Shown: positions 25,213-32,494 of the stretch, piece by piece
Numbering within the stretch: the first letter of the stretch is position 1
Layout: every line of letters begins with the position of its first letter
Assembly (NCBI GenBank): GCA_900317685.1
Contig: ONHQ01000021.1
Span: forward strand, 1 to 50,381
Length of the DNA: 50,381 nucleotides
Source of the DNA: an uncultured Prevotella sp.
GTDB taxonomy: Bacteria > Bacteroidota > Bacteroidia > Bacteroidales > Bacteroidaceae
Direction: 5' to 3'
Made by a program: the position numbers and the translations under genes
The notes under the pieces: generated by a model
What the model was told of the DNA's origin: nothing
Databases searched by the model: none
Seen by the model: only the letters and a program-made list of their open reading frames with translations

Positions 25213-26271
25213 TTACCTTCCTATTCTCTGTTTGGCATCTGCCATCATCTTCCTCAGTTCTTTGTTGGGGCTCTCCACATCTGCTGCCCTCTGCAGGAAA
25301 CGCTGATAAGCGGCTTTAGCCTCTTGTTTCTTGCCAAGAGCTTCTGAGCAGATTCCTATATAATAAGGTGTACTGATAGAGTTCGGATCATAGCCTTCTG
25401 CCTGAACGAAATCATCCAGTGCCCGACGATAGTCCTGCCCGGCATATTCGCCTTCCGCTAAACCACGATAGCAGGAAAACATCACCACACTGTCAGGCCG
25501 CAACAATTGCAGGGCACGATGGAAGCAGTCCATCGACGCTTTGTAATCGCCCAAGGCACCGAGCACCACTCCTTGATGGTAGAGTGGAGCAGCTACAGAG
25601 GAGTCAGACATGGCGATAGCTACATCCAAAGCCTTCCGCGCCTCTGCCGGATGCTCCAGTCGCTCGTAGCTCACGCCAAGGTTGAGCATGTTCTTATAAG
25701 TGGAGTCGCCCTGTTGCAAGAGCAGCAGATAGCTGTCTTTGGCCAACACCCATTGCCGTTGGGCCATATACACGTCGGCCATGATACCATTGACTGCCAT
25801 GCAGGTCTCGTCTTTCAGCCAAAAACTGTTACAGACTATTTCTGCCTTGTCTTTCAACCCCGAAAGCAAATATTCCTTAGCGAGCTTCGCCACAGCCTCT
25901 CCATCCATCGGCCACCGCTTGACAAGAGCCTCGCCCCACCCTATTGTCTGCTGGTTGAGTCCAAGGGCTTTGCAGCAGTCAAACAGATGGTGCATGGTAT
26001 CATGGTCGAGTGAATCAGCGGGCAGCCCATTGACAATATCGAGGCTCTTGGCATAGTTGCTCTGACGATAATAGGCGTTGGCGATTTTCATGCGCAAGGC
26101 AGCACTGCTGTCGTCGGGCAAAGCTTTGAGGTAATACTCCAGGGCATGTCTCAGGTCATAGTCCACCATGCAGGAGTCACCCCGCCGGATGTTGTCGTTG
26201 GACTGATTGTTGGCATTCACCGTCAGGACCATCGCCATGACCAGTAGTAAAAGGGTTATAAGTCTCTTCAT
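25213..26271 (-). CDS. Exported tetratricopeptide-repeat protein
   Basis: A 352-aa protein with a signal peptide (MKRLITLLLLVMAMVLTVNA) followed by about eight TPR-type helical pairs through the whole length. Examples are DLRHALEYYLKALPDDSSAALRMKIANAYYRQSNYAKSLDIV and EARKALDVAIAMSDSSVAAPLYHQGVVLGALGDYKASMDCFHRALQ. There is no catalytic motif and no lipobox. It is probably a periplasmic scaffold or protein-interaction partner; nothing in the context identifies the client. It has a full-consensus promoter of its own at 26306-26336. Confidence 0.9.
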   Translation of the reverse strand: MKRLITLLLLVMAMVLTVNANNQSNDNIRRGDSCMVDYDLRHALEYYLKALPDDSSAALRMKIANAYYRQSNYAKSLDIVNGLPADSLDHDTMHHLFDCCKALGLNQQTIGWGEALVKRWPMDGEAVAKLAKEYLLSGLKDKAEIVCNSFWLKDETCMAVNGIMADVYMAQRQWVLAKDSYLLLLQQGDSTYKNMLNLGVSYERLEHPAEARKALDVAIAMSDSSVAAPLYHQGVVLGALGDYKASMDCFHRALQLLRPDSVVMFSCYRGLAEGEYAGQDYRRALDDFVQAEGYDPNSISTPYYIGICSEALGKKQEAKAAYQRFLQRAADVESPNKELRKMMADAKQRIGR

Positions 26272-26305
26272 CTCTCTGAATGATTAAGTTTTTAATACAC
26301 TGTTG

Positions 26306-26336
26306 CAAAGATAATGTTTTTGGGGCATACTTCAAA
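26306..26336 (-). promoter_or_regulatory. Promoter of the TPR protein gene
   Basis: On the minus strand TTTG (26333-26336), 19 bases, TATCTTTG (26306-26313), then C. This is an exact consensus. Confidence 0.8.
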
Positions 26337-26450
26337 CACCTTCTAAGCAGAAAAATGCTACCTTCCTTCTATTGAAAGACAGCTCCAACAAAAAGAGGCA
26401 GACGTCTCCACGAGAAAGAGTAGATGATAAATACCAGGAATTCTTGTTCA

Positions 26451-26476
26451 TCTCAGATATTTTTGCGATATTTGCA
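26451..26476 (+). promoter_or_regulatory. 26-bp promoter block upstream of oxyR
   Basis: Identical to 23337-23362 upstream of the Rpn gene. It lies 63 bases before the oxyR start and contains GATATTTGC as a near-consensus -7 box. Confidence 0.7.
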
Positions 26477-26539
26477 AGAGAAATTCATGCAGGCCCTACT
26501 ACGCAAATAGGGGGAAGCCAAAGATTAAAGACAAGAGAC

Positions 26540-27451
26540 ATGACCCTACAGCAACTGGAATATATCTTAGCCCTCAACCGCTTAGGCAACTTCGCCAAGG
26601 CTGCTGACTACTGCGACGTCACGCAACCGACGCTCAGCTCCATGATTCAGAAATTAGAAAATGAGTTGGGCATCAAGATCTTCGACCGGCGCCGACAGCC
26701 CATCGTCACCACCAAAGCAGGGCAGGCCGTCATCCGGCAAGCCAAAGAGGTACTCTATCAGTCCCGACGTCTCAGGGAGATTGTCGAGGAAGAGAAGGAT
26801 ACATATCTCGGGACATTCACCATCGGTGTGCTTCCGACCATCGCTCCTTATCTCATTCCTCACTTCTTTCCGCAGTTGATGAGGGAACATCCTGAGATGG
26901 ATCTGCGCATCGTGGAGATGAAGACCAAGGACATGAAGCAGGCACTGCTCAATGGAGACATCGACACCGGCATTCTGGCTAAGATCGAAGGTCTGGAGAT
27001 GTTCAACAGCACACATCTTTATACCGAGAAGTACTTTGCCTATATCTCTGAAAATGATCCGTTGTTTGTCAAAGAACGCATCAAGACCACCGACCTCAAT
27101 GGGGAGTTTCTGTGGTTGCTCGACGAGGGCCACTGCTTCCGCGACCAGCTCGTGAAGTTCTGTCATCTGAAATCAGCTGCCGTCAGCAAGAAGGCCTATA
27201 CCCTGGGAAGCATTGAGACGTTCATGAGAATCGTGGAGAATGGCAAAGGCGTGACCTTCATCCCGGAGATGGCGATCTCACAGTTGGAAGACTCGCAAAA
27301 GCGGCTGGTGCGTCCCTTCGCCTTGCCGGAGCCACGACGCGAGATCGTCATGATCACCGCCGACAACTTCATCCGTCACAAGATGCTCGACATGATCGTG
27401 AAGCGCATCCAAGACTGTGCCAAGCCATTGCTGTGCCCTAACAATAAATAG
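26540..27451 (+). CDS. oxyR: Peroxide-sensing LysR regulator OxyR
   Basis: A 303-aa LysR-type regulator. The N-terminal HTH begins TLQQLEYILALNRLGNFAKAADYCDVTQPTLSSMIQKLE. The effector domain carries GHCFRDQLVKFC, with cysteines at exactly residues 199 and 208 when translated from ATG 26540, the redox pair of E. coli OxyR. Oxidation by hydrogen peroxide forms a disulfide and switches on catalase and peroxidase genes. The 56-residue extension upstream (from 26372) crosses the promoter block and is rejected. No peroxide-defence gene lies next to it; the 3'-5' exonuclease gene starts 49 bases after its stop. Confidence 0.95.
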   Translation: MTLQQLEYILALNRLGNFAKAADYCDVTQPTLSSMIQKLENELGIKIFDRRRQPIVTTKAGQAVIRQAKEVLYQSRRLREIVEEEKDTYLGTFTIGVLPTIAPYLIPHFFPQLMREHPEMDLRIVEMKTKDMKQALLNGDIDTGILAKIEGLEMFNSTHLYTEKYFAYISENDPLFVKERIKTTDLNGEFLWLLDEGHCFRDQLVKFCHLKSAAVSKKAYTLGSIETFMRIVENGKGVTFIPEMAISQLEDSQKRLVRPFALPEPRREIVMITADNFIRHKMLDMIVKRIQDCAKPLLCPNNK

Positions 27452-27500
27452 ACGCGGGGAAACAAAACTTTCGCTTCGCCGTTACAACTATTCAACAACC

Positions 27501-27989
27501 ATGAAAGACTTTGCAGCCATAGACTTTGAAACCGCCAACTTCGAGCGCACCAGTGTCTGCGCCGTAGGTGTGGTGATCGTGAAAAACGGCGAGATGGTCG
27601 ACTCGTTCTACTCGCTCATCCACCCCGAGCCCGACTACTACAACTGGCGTTGCTCCAGCGTCAACGGCCTCTGTCAGGAAGACACGGAGGACGCGCCCAT
27701 CTTCCCTGACGTATGGAAACAGATAGAGCCCATGATTGAGGGCCTGCCACTTGTCGCCCACAACAAGGCTTTCGACGAAAACTGTCTGAAAGCCGTCTTC
27801 CGCATGTATGGCTTGGACTATCCCGACTATCCTTTCTACTGCACGCTCATCGCCTCGCGCAGAGTGTGGCCCGGCGGACACCACAACCTCGACATCATCG
27901 CCGCCCGTTGCGGCTATGATCTCAAAAACCATCACCATGCCCTCGCCGATGCCGAGGCTTGTGCGGCTATCGCGTTGAAGATTCTTTAG
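27501..27989 (+). CDS. DEDDh 3'-5' exonuclease
   Basis: A 162-aa exonuclease like the DNA polymerase III epsilon domain. Exo I: AAIDFETAN with Asp8 and Glu10. Exo II: LVAHNKAFDENCL. Exo III: HHALADAEACAA with the DEDDh histidine. It probably acts in DNA repair or RNA turnover in the cytosol. The ATG at 27501 starts directly before Exo I; the longer frame from 27417 overlaps oxyR and has no family support. It may be read through from oxyR. Confidence 0.93.
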   Translation: MKDFAAIDFETANFERTSVCAVGVVIVKNGEMVDSFYSLIHPEPDYYNWRCSSVNGLCQEDTEDAPIFPDVWKQIEPMIEGLPLVAHNKAFDENCLKAVFRMYGLDYPDYPFYCTLIASRRVWPGGHHNLDIIAARCGYDLKNHHHALADAEACAAIALKIL

Positions 27990-28003
27990 CCTTAGGGTAA
28001 GAC

Positions 28004-28057
28004 ATTCTCGATATTCGTTTATATTCTTGATACCATCGAAGATGGTTCGTTAAAAGA
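28004..28057 (+). repeat. Dispersed hairpin repeat, full-length copy
   Basis: ATTCTCGATATTCGTTTA, TATTCTTGATACCATC, loop GAA, GATGGTTCGTTAAAAGA. It follows the exonuclease stop by 15 bases. The 6-bp stem ACCATC/GATGGT is perfect. Confidence 0.75.
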
Positions 28058-28158
28058 AAAACAACGATATTGGTTGGTAGATAGCCTTTGGGTGTGCTTC
28101 AGAACTTTGCGTTCTTTGCGGCTTTGCGAGAGAAATACGTGCGAGTGGTTCTGTATGA

Positions 28159-28203
28159 TACTAACGTTCCGCTACGCGGAATAACGAATATAACGAATAT
28201 ATA
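28159..28203 (-). repeat. Dispersed hairpin repeat, GTA-loop variant
   Basis: TTCCGC TAC GCGGAA on the plus strand (6-bp perfect stem) lies between CTAACG and ATAACGAATATA flanks. It is the reverse-strand partner of the copy at 201-245. Confidence 0.6.
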
Positions 28204-28269
28204 TTCGTGTTAATTCGTGAATATTCGTGGTTTTATCTTTTCCACGAATCTACACTAATCTTCACGGAT
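28203..28269. repeat. Inverted repeat of ATTCGTG units
   Basis: ATTCGTGG (28223-28230) pairs perfectly with CCACGAAT (28242-28249) around an 11-base T-rich loop. Imperfect pairing continues outwards over about 28 bases per arm, each arm made of three degenerate ATTCGTG units. Confidence 0.6.
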
Positions 28270-28276
28270 GGAAATC

Positions 28277-28336
28277 GATATATTCTCGATATTCGTTTAT
28301 ATTCTTGATGGCATCGTAGATGGCGCGTTAAAAGAG
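28277..28336 (+). repeat. Dispersed hairpin repeat, full-length copy
   Basis: It matches 28004-28057 closely over the ATTCTCGATATTCGTTTA arm and the TTGATGGCATC, GTA-loop, GATGGCGCGTTAAAAGA core. Confidence 0.75.
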
Positions 28337-28344
28337 AAAAAGAG

Positions 28345-28415
28345 TGCTGTGGATATTTTCCGTGGGTCGGATAAGAGATCTCTTCTCTGATCGATTACAG
28401 TTTGTAGGAAAGGAA
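28345..28415 (+). repeat. Second copy of the 72-bp block with the CCACGG motif
   Basis: It aligns with the reverse complement of 307-378 with few mismatches and small gaps. The left end (28345-28365) carries the motif in reverse orientation. Confidence 0.7.
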
Positions 28416-28426
28416 AATAGTCCCGG

Positions 28427-28584
28427 ACGAAAATCGCTATCGCGTAAAATTGCGCATGGGCGCATAAAATCCTGCAACCGATAGCTTAAATGACGACTAT
28501 CAGAATCACTTGTGGATGGAATAGTGAGGTGCTGATGATTTTATGCACCGTCAAGGTGCAATTTTACGCGATAGCGATTTTCGT
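28427..28584. repeat. Cruciform-type palindromic element 2
   Basis: The outer stem 28427-28453 with 28558-28584 is a perfect 27-bp match. Two lateral loops lie at 28454-28461 (GC ATGG GC) and 28547-28557 (ACC GTCAA GGT). The central stem 28462-28471 with 28537-28546 is a perfect 10 bp. The inner 65 bases are only weakly paired. No coding potential was seen. Confidence 0.85.
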
Positions 28585-28709
28585 CATGGGCAGGCTTTTA
28601 CCCCGTAGGGGTGAGTCTCAACCTATGGAATAGACTGCGAGCTTGCTCGCAAAGGCTATCCCATAGGCTGAGACTCAGAGCTCCATGAGGAGCTAAAGCC
28701 TGTCCATGA
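28584..28709. repeat. Cruciform-type palindromic element 3
   Basis: The outer stem 28584-28598 with 28695-28709 is 15 bp with one wobble. Lateral hairpins are CCCC GTA GGGG (28601-28611) and AGCTCC ATGA GGAGCT (28679-28694). The central stem 28612-28633 with 28656-28677 is 22 bp with two mismatches, capped by GCGAGC TT GCTCGC (28637-28650). It abuts element 2 directly. Confidence 0.85.
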
Positions 28710-28800
28710 CCATTTTCCTTTCCTTCATCGCGATGGATGCCCACACGTTGGAGAAGCCTGTACAATATACAGAACATTTCTGCTTCCTCTCACCATCATT

Positions 28801-28821
28801 CCACGGAGAATATCCGCTGTG
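28801..28821 (+). repeat. CCACGG motif copy
   Basis: CCACGGAGAATATCCGCTG, one base different from the consensus CCACGGAAAATATCCGCTG. It is 22 bases before the -33 box of the LytTR gene. Confidence 0.65.
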
Positions 28822-28842
28822 CCGATAAAAGCCGACCTTTAT

Positions 28843-28873
28843 TTTGCGTTATGATTATTTTCTGTTATCTTTG
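28843..28873 (+). promoter_or_regulatory. Promoter of the LytTR gene
   Basis: TTTG (28843-28846), 19 bases, TATCTTTG (28866-28873), then C. Exact consensus; the ATG is 17 bases downstream. Confidence 0.8.
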
Positions 28874-28890
28874 CAAAGGAATTAACAGCA

Positions 28891-29724
28891 ATGAAAAGGT
28901 TGACAGGTTTCTTTTTAAGGGCATTGCCTCAAAACAATCAGGGCAACTGGCTACAGGCAGGACTGATAGCCGGTGCCATCGTATTTTTCCTTCTTTTCTT
29001 TCTCAGACCCTTTGGCCTGGGTCAGTTTGAAGGAAACATCTTTTTCGTGGCACTCTGCTTCTCCTTGTTGGCTGTAGCCGTCACGTGGTGCTATGGTGCG
29101 TGTGTATTCAGACCTTGGGTGCGGCGTGTTAAGACGTGGCGGGTGTGGCATGAGTGCGTGGCCATTCTGCTATTGCTCTGCTGTATCAGCATGAGTAATA
29201 GTGTTGTCAATACGCTGTTGTTCCACAATTCGCTCTCGCCCCAACTCGTCCTGGCTTATCTCTATGTCACCCTGCTCTTCGGCATTCCCATCACGCTCAC
29301 CATCGTGGCCTTGGAATATCAGCGGCGGTTGCGCACACGTCTGGCTGAACTGCTGCCTAAGGACACCGACGCGCAAGCCGGAGAGACAGTGACCTTTCAC
29401 GACACGTCGGTGCGTGGCAACGACCTCACACTCCCCCTGTCCGACTTTCTCTACGCCGAAGCACAGAAAAACTGCGTCGACATCTACTTCCTACGCGAAG
29501 GTCATGTCGAGCACCAACAATTGCGCACCACGCTGACCTCTGTCCTTGCAGATGCCAACGAGAAGAGCATCTTCCAATGTCATCGTTCGTTCATCGTCAA
29601 CCTCAACAACATTCTCTCCGCCCATGGCAACTCCAACGGCTATCAGCTCACCGTTGGCGACGAACACCACACAGTACCCGTATCGAGAAGTTACGTAAAG
29701 ACCTTGCGCTCGTTTGTCGGTTAA
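28891..29724 (+). CDS. Membrane-bound LytTR transcriptional regulator
   Basis: A 277-aa protein with four membrane segments in the first 150 residues (near 23-40, 52-72, 90-110 and 118-140). A C-terminal LytTR DNA-binding domain (about 175-277) follows: LSDFLYAEAQKNCVDIYF, TLTSVLADANEKSIFQCHRSFIVNLNNI, VPVSRSYVKTLR. There is no receiver domain, so it is a one-component membrane regulator. The TonB receptor and TPR-like genes follow on the same strand; the receptor has its own promoter, which the regulator may control (inference). A GGCGAGTT/AACTCGCC stem at 29759-29776 lies after its stop. Confidence 0.92.
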   Translation: MKRLTGFFLRALPQNNQGNWLQAGLIAGAIVFFLLFFLRPFGLGQFEGNIFFVALCFSLLAVAVTWCYGACVFRPWVRRVKTWRVWHECVAILLLLCCISMSNSVVNTLLFHNSLSPQLVLAYLYVTLLFGIPITLTIVALEYQRRLRTRLAELLPKDTDAQAGETVTFHDTSVRGNDLTLPLSDFLYAEAQKNCVDIYFLREGHVEHQQLRTTLTSVLADANEKSIFQCHRSFIVNLNNILSAHGNSNGYQLTVGDEHHTVPVSRSYVKTLRSFVG

Positions 29725-29912
29725 AAGACCGCGCTCATTGTTCTGCTCCGTTCTGTTCGGCGAGTTACAACTCGCCGCCCTCGCTGCCTGTCTCACCCCT
29801 CGCGCTTCCGCTCAAAGCCAGGGCTTTTCTGCTTAGTCATTCGTCCCAAATCCTTGCATTTCGTCCTGACGCTTAGGCGTATAGCCCTGTAGATAGCTGT
29901 CTGTCCCGCAAA

Positions 29913-29944
29913 TTTGCAACACCGCGTTTCATGTACTAACTTTG
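29913..29944 (+). promoter_or_regulatory. Promoter of the TonB receptor gene
   Basis: TTTG (29913-29916), 20 bases, TAACTTTG (29937-29944). The ATG begins five bases after the -7 box, so the transcript would be leaderless or nearly so. Confidence 0.65.
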
Positions 29945-29949
29945 TCGGC

Positions 29950-32010
29950 ATGAAACGCAACATTCTCATCCTCATTCTCCTGTTGGCAGGCAACGGTCTT
30001 GTCCGAGCTCAGCAGGTGGTATCGGGTACGGTGACCGACGGCCGCCATCCGATAGCCGGAGCCAACGTCTTTGTCAAAGGCACTACAGACGGCTGTCTCA
30101 CCGACTCGCTCGGCCGTTTCTCCTTCTCAACGTTGAAAGCCGACAGCGCACAGCTGATGATCGCCTGTATAGGATATGATAACGCGGAACGGAATTGGCA
30201 AAAAGGACACAAGCCGCTCGCCATCCGGTTGCATGAGCGCACAACCACCATCGACGAGGTCGTCGTCACCGGCAGCACCTTCCAGTTCGGGCAGGCCAAT
30301 GGCGTGAAACAGATGGGCGCCCTCGACGTAGTACTCGACGGAGGCAGCTGCGGTGACATCGTGTCGGCGCTGCAGAGTCTGCCGGGCACACAAAAGGTAG
30401 GCGAAGATGGAAAACTTTACGTCAGAGGCGGCAGCAGCGAAGAGTGCCAGACCTATATCAACGGCATGCACGTGTTGCAGCCTTATTCCACTACAGCCCC
30501 CAACAGTCCGTCACGCGGACGCTTCTCTCCTTTTCTTTTCAAGGGCATCGCCTTTTCCCTCGGAGGCTACGACGCGGAATATGGTCAGGCCCTCTCGTCG
30601 GTACTGCCCATGGAGACTACCGACGCACCGGTCTCGGACAAATTGGGCGTGAGCGCATCGCTGATCGACTGGAACATCGGAGGAACAAAGGCAACTAAGC
30701 AAGGCAGTTGGTCGATGAATGCCACCTACATGGACTTGGGGATGTACAACCGCCTTTTCCCCGACCGCTGGAATTGGCGCAAGCCCTACCGACAGCTGTC
30801 ATTCGAGACGCAATGGAAGACACAGCCCACACCATCAAGCGTGTGGAAGAGCTATCTCGGCTTCGACCGCACGACGCTGAGCCTCGACACAGACGGGCGG
30901 ACGCTCCGTCTTGAGGAAAACAACCTCTATCTCAACAGCGTGACGAAAGGCTTCGCCAAAGGTCGCGTCACTTGGTTCGCGGGGATCGCCGCCGGCATGG
31001 TGTGGCAAGACATCAGTGACGCGTTGCTCCATGGCGACCGCTATCGTCACCGCACAGGCGAGCTCCACGTCAAGACGAAAGCATCGAAGACACTGACTGC
31101 ATGGATGAAAGGCACCATTGGCATGGAGAGTTTCTTCCGATATCACTGGCTCGACTATCGCCTCCATGACCGTCTGCACGATTCCAAAGGTTATCTGTTG
31201 CCAGCACTCTTCGCCATGATGCAATACAAGCTCTTCAAAGGTTGCTCTGCCGAAGCCTCGCTGCGTACGGAATATTCCAGCCTTTCCCACCGTTGGACAG
31301 TACTGCCCCGCCTGCTGCTCAACTACAATCCCTCACGCCGCTGGCTGCTCTCGCTCTCTGCCGGAAGCTATAGCCAAGAGCCCGCCGACACCATCCTGGT
31401 ACGTAGCCTTGCGCCATCCCGATCCTCACTGGCCCATCACTACATCGCCGGACTGCAATACGGTCATGGCAACACGCTTGTACGCATAGAGTCCTACTAC
31501 AAGAAATACTCCCGTCTGCCGCTTCTCCGTCAAGGCCGCTACACAGCCGACGGGTATGGCACGAGCCGCGGCTTTGACCTTTTCATCGACGACCGGTCAC
31601 TGATGCCCAACCTCTACACAATGCTCAGCTATAGCTACAACGACTCACGCCGACGCTACCTCGATGACCTCACCGAACAGCAGCCTCAATACGTCTCGCG
31701 TCACAACCTGCGTCTCGCGCTGAAATATAGTATCGGCATCTTCGGCCTCGGACTCACCGAGTCGTTTGCCTCTGGACGAAAGAGCGAGGGGCGCACCACA
31801 CCTTATTATAATAGTCTTGACGCCAGCGTCACCTGTCTTGCAAGCAAGCGCGTCATCGTCTACGCCTCGCTGAGCAATCTGCTCGGACGCCAAAACATCT
31901 ATGGCTATCGCGACGGAGAGCCCATCACCAACGGCTCCGACCGCTTCCTCTATATCGGCATTTTTGTTTCACTTAAAAGTAATAAAGCTTATGACATCGC
32001 AAATTTCTAA
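29950..32010 (+). CDS. TonB-dependent outer membrane receptor
   Basis: A 686-aa outer membrane protein. A signal peptide (MKRNILILILLLAGNGLVRA) is followed by a carboxypeptidase-D regulatory-like domain (about 22-95: VSGTVTDGRHPIAGANVFVKGTTDGCLTDSLGRFSF), a TonB-box/plug start (TIDEVVVTGSTFQFGQAN), the plug motif KVGEDGKLYVRGGSSEECQTYINGM, and a beta-barrel ending in FLYIGIFVSLK. It is not SusC-like in length and no SusD follows. The ligand is unknown. ATG 29950 is chosen because the signal peptide starts there; the frame upstream to 29914 covers the promoter. The next gene begins 20 bases before this stop. Confidence 0.93.
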   Translation: MKRNILILILLLAGNGLVRAQQVVSGTVTDGRHPIAGANVFVKGTTDGCLTDSLGRFSFSTLKADSAQLMIACIGYDNAERNWQKGHKPLAIRLHERTTTIDEVVVTGSTFQFGQANGVKQMGALDVVLDGGSCGDIVSALQSLPGTQKVGEDGKLYVRGGSSEECQTYINGMHVLQPYSTTAPNSPSRGRFSPFLFKGIAFSLGGYDAEYGQALSSVLPMETTDAPVSDKLGVSASLIDWNIGGTKATKQGSWSMNATYMDLGMYNRLFPDRWNWRKPYRQLSFETQWKTQPTPSSVWKSYLGFDRTTLSLDTDGRTLRLEENNLYLNSVTKGFAKGRVTWFAGIAAGMVWQDISDALLHGDRYRHRTGELHVKTKASKTLTAWMKGTIGMESFFRYHWLDYRLHDRLHDSKGYLLPALFAMMQYKLFKGCSAEASLRTEYSSLSHRWTVLPRLLLNYNPSRRWLLSLSAGSYSQEPADTILVRSLAPSRSSLAHHYIAGLQYGHGNTLVRIESYYKKYSRLPLLRQGRYTADGYGTSRGFDLFIDDRSLMPNLYTMLSYSYNDSRRRYLDDLTEQQPQYVSRHNLRLALKYSIGIFGLGLTESFASGRKSEGRTTPYYNSLDASVTCLASKRVIVYASLSNLLGRQNIYGYRDGEPITNGSDRFLYIGIFVSLKSNKAYDIANF

Positions 32011-32494
32011 GGCACTGGCCTCCGTCGCCTGCCGCCGCATGATGGTCCTCGTCCTCATCGTTGTTTCCTTCCTCAGTCTCCATGCCCAGCAAAGCCAGCC
32101 CACGATGGAGCAGCAACTCGCCGCGCTGCAACGCCTGGAAGCCATGCAGCCCGACAGCATCCAGCCGAAATACCAGCAGGCAGTGCTCTTGCTCGGTACG
32201 GTCTGCTCGCAACCGCAAACCAGCAAGGCACGGCAGTATATCGACGAGGCACAGCGCGTGATCCAACGCATCGAAGCGCTGCAGCCCACCAAAGCCACCG
32301 ACCGCTCTGACCTCGCCACGCTCTACGGTTTCTACTACACAGCGCTCATCGTGACCAATCCACAGCAAAACGGACCGCGCTACTACCGTCAGGCACTTGA
32401 CAGCTTCGACGAGGCACTGAAGCTCAACCCAAAGAACGCGTTGGCCCAGATGCTTCAGGCAAGGTTCAAGGAAGGGATGAACAGCAGTAGATAA
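31991..32494 (+). CDS. Exported TPR-like small protein
   Basis: A 167-aa protein with an N-terminal hydrophobic signal (MMVLVLIVVSFLSLHAQ after a basic lead). Helical TPR-like repeats follow: QLAALQRLEAMQPDSIQPKYQQAVLLLG, then YYRQALDSFDEALKLNPKNALAQMLQAR. It starts at ATG 31991, overlapping the receptor's end by 20 bases; ATG 32039 or 32042 would give a tighter signal peptide. It is probably a periplasmic helper of the TonB receptor, co-transcribed with it (inference). No named family recognised. Confidence 0.82.
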   Translation: MTSQISKALASVACRRMMVLVLIVVSFLSLHAQQSQPTMEQQLAALQRLEAMQPDSIQPKYQQAVLLLGTVCSQPQTSKARQYIDEAQRVIQRIEALQPTKATDRSDLATLYGFYYTALIVTNPQQNGPRYYRQALDSFDEALKLNPKNALAQMLQARFKEGMNSSR

